Part shown: positions 6,885-7,060 of the stretch, piece after piece | Position numbering within the stretch: the stretch's first letter is position 1 | How the letters are laid out: every line of letters begins with the position of its first letter | Assembly: GCA_003554465.1 (NCBI GenBank) | Contig: PWGL01000052.1 | Span: forward strand, 1 to 7,060 | Origin: Candidatus Pacearchaeota archaeon | Lineage (GTDB): Archaea > Nanobdellota > Nanobdellia > Pacearchaeales > GW2011-AR1 | Reading direction: 5' to 3' | DNA length: 7,060 bases | Program-made: the position numbers and the translations under genes | The notes under the pieces: model-generated | What the model saw: only the letters and a program-made list of their open reading frames with translations | The model's database searches: none | Told to the model about the DNA's origin: nothing

Positions 6885-6896
6885 TTTTATATAAAG
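6885..6896 (+). promoter_or_regulatory. Alternative TATA box for the gene at 6978
   Basis: TTTTATATAAAG is a strong TATA-like match. Used on the + strand it would start transcription near 6916 and give a leader of about 60 nt that contains the GAGGT site at 6970. No clear BRE precedes it. Confidence 0.3.
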
Positions 6897-6941
6897 AAGT
6901 AATTATTTTAGTAATCTTAATTTTCTACTTATTTATTCTAT

Positions 6942-6957
6942 CGAAAAGGTTTTAAAT
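6942..6957 (+). promoter_or_regulatory. BRE/TATA promoter of the exported-protein gene at 6978
   Basis: CGAAAAGG followed by TTTTAAAT has the archaeal BRE-TATA form. The TATA centre is about 25 nt before the ATG at 6978, nearly the same geometry as the divergent operon promoter, and predicts a leaderless or almost leaderless transcript. Confidence 0.55.
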
Positions 6958-6969
6958 GTACTTTTCTAT

Positions 6970-6974
6970 GAGGT
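6970..6974 (+). promoter_or_regulatory. Shine-Dalgarno-like GAGGT before the ATG at 6978
   Basis: GAGGTAAT immediately before the ATG matches the archaeal anti-SD complement GAGGTGAT at 7 of 8 positions, and it supports 6978 as the start. The 3-nt gap after GAGGT is short. The site is functional only if transcription starts upstream of it, in contrast with the leaderless prediction from the TATA box at 6950-6957. Confidence 0.5.
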
Positions 6975-6977
6975 AAT

Positions 6978-7060
6978 ATGAAAAAGATAGGTGTACTGTT
7001 ATTGACTTTAGTATTAGTGGTTAGTTTAGCCTTAAGTGTCTCTTCTCAAGAAAATAATAA
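6978..7060 (+). CDS. Exported protein, signal peptide only (3' partial)
   Basis: The ATG at 6978 opens a frame that runs off the window after 27 codons. It begins MKKIGVLLLTLVLVVSLA, then LSVSSQENN: two lysines, a hydrophobic core of about 17 residues and a small-residue region, a typical Sec signal peptide with likely cleavage near SVSS-Q. The start is backed by GAGGT at 6970-6974 and a BRE/TATA 25 nt upstream. It is transcribed divergently from the pilin-like operon. The mature protein lies outside the window, so its function cannot be named; the neighbours suggest another envelope protein. Confidence 0.8.
   Translation, partial: MKKIGVLLLTLVLVVSLALSVSSQENN

Overview
This AT-rich window is most likely from a DPANN archaeon (Woesearchaeota/Pacearchaeota/Nanohaloarchaea-like). 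The grounds are archaeal BRE/TATA promoters placed about 25 nt from start codons, heavy AGA/ATA codon use, a class III (prepilin-type) signal sequence, and protein families that I know, from memory and without a search, mainly from DPANN genomes. The extracytoplasmic parts are strongly acidic (runs of D/E), which could point to a halophilic lineage, but that is not decisive. There are no RNA genes, CRISPR arrays or transposases.

Layout. (1) Positions 1-1760, + strand: the 3' part of a surface protein with prenyltransferase/terpene-cyclase-like (alpha-alpha toroid) repeats, three cysteine modules, one membrane helix and a basic Pro/Arg/Gly-rich cytoplasmic tail. Its start lies upstream of the window. 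(2) Positions 1761-2286: a 526-bp convergent gap without an ordinary gene. It holds T-rich probable terminators, a decayed minus-strand fragment of the pilin-like gene found at 5859-6707, a (AAT)9 microsatellite that may encode a poly-isoleucine micro-ORF, and a 16-bp palindrome. (3) Positions 2287-6707, - strand: a two-gene operon. The promoter-proximal gene encodes a 282-aa pilin-like protein; its TGA overlaps the ATG (TGATG) of a 1190-aa cysteine-rich surface protein with about 66 Cys and C-terminal Ig/Fn3-like repeats. (4) Positions 6708-6977: a divergent promoter region with two similarly spaced BRE/TATA elements and two short inverted repeats. (5) Positions 6978-7060, + strand: the signal peptide of another exported protein that runs off the window.

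All four genes encode envelope or exported proteins, so this reads as a cell-surface locus. The pilin-like protein and the giant cysteine-rich protein are translationally coupled and probably made together. The prenyltransferase-repeat protein shares the style of disulfide-rich ectodomain plus membrane anchor. No biochemical function is known to me for any of them. The most unusual feature is the partial silent copy of the pilin-like gene: about 96% identical over a sharply limited 152 bp, in the same orientation 4.4 kb away, with much more diverged flanks. This suggests recent recombination or gene conversion.
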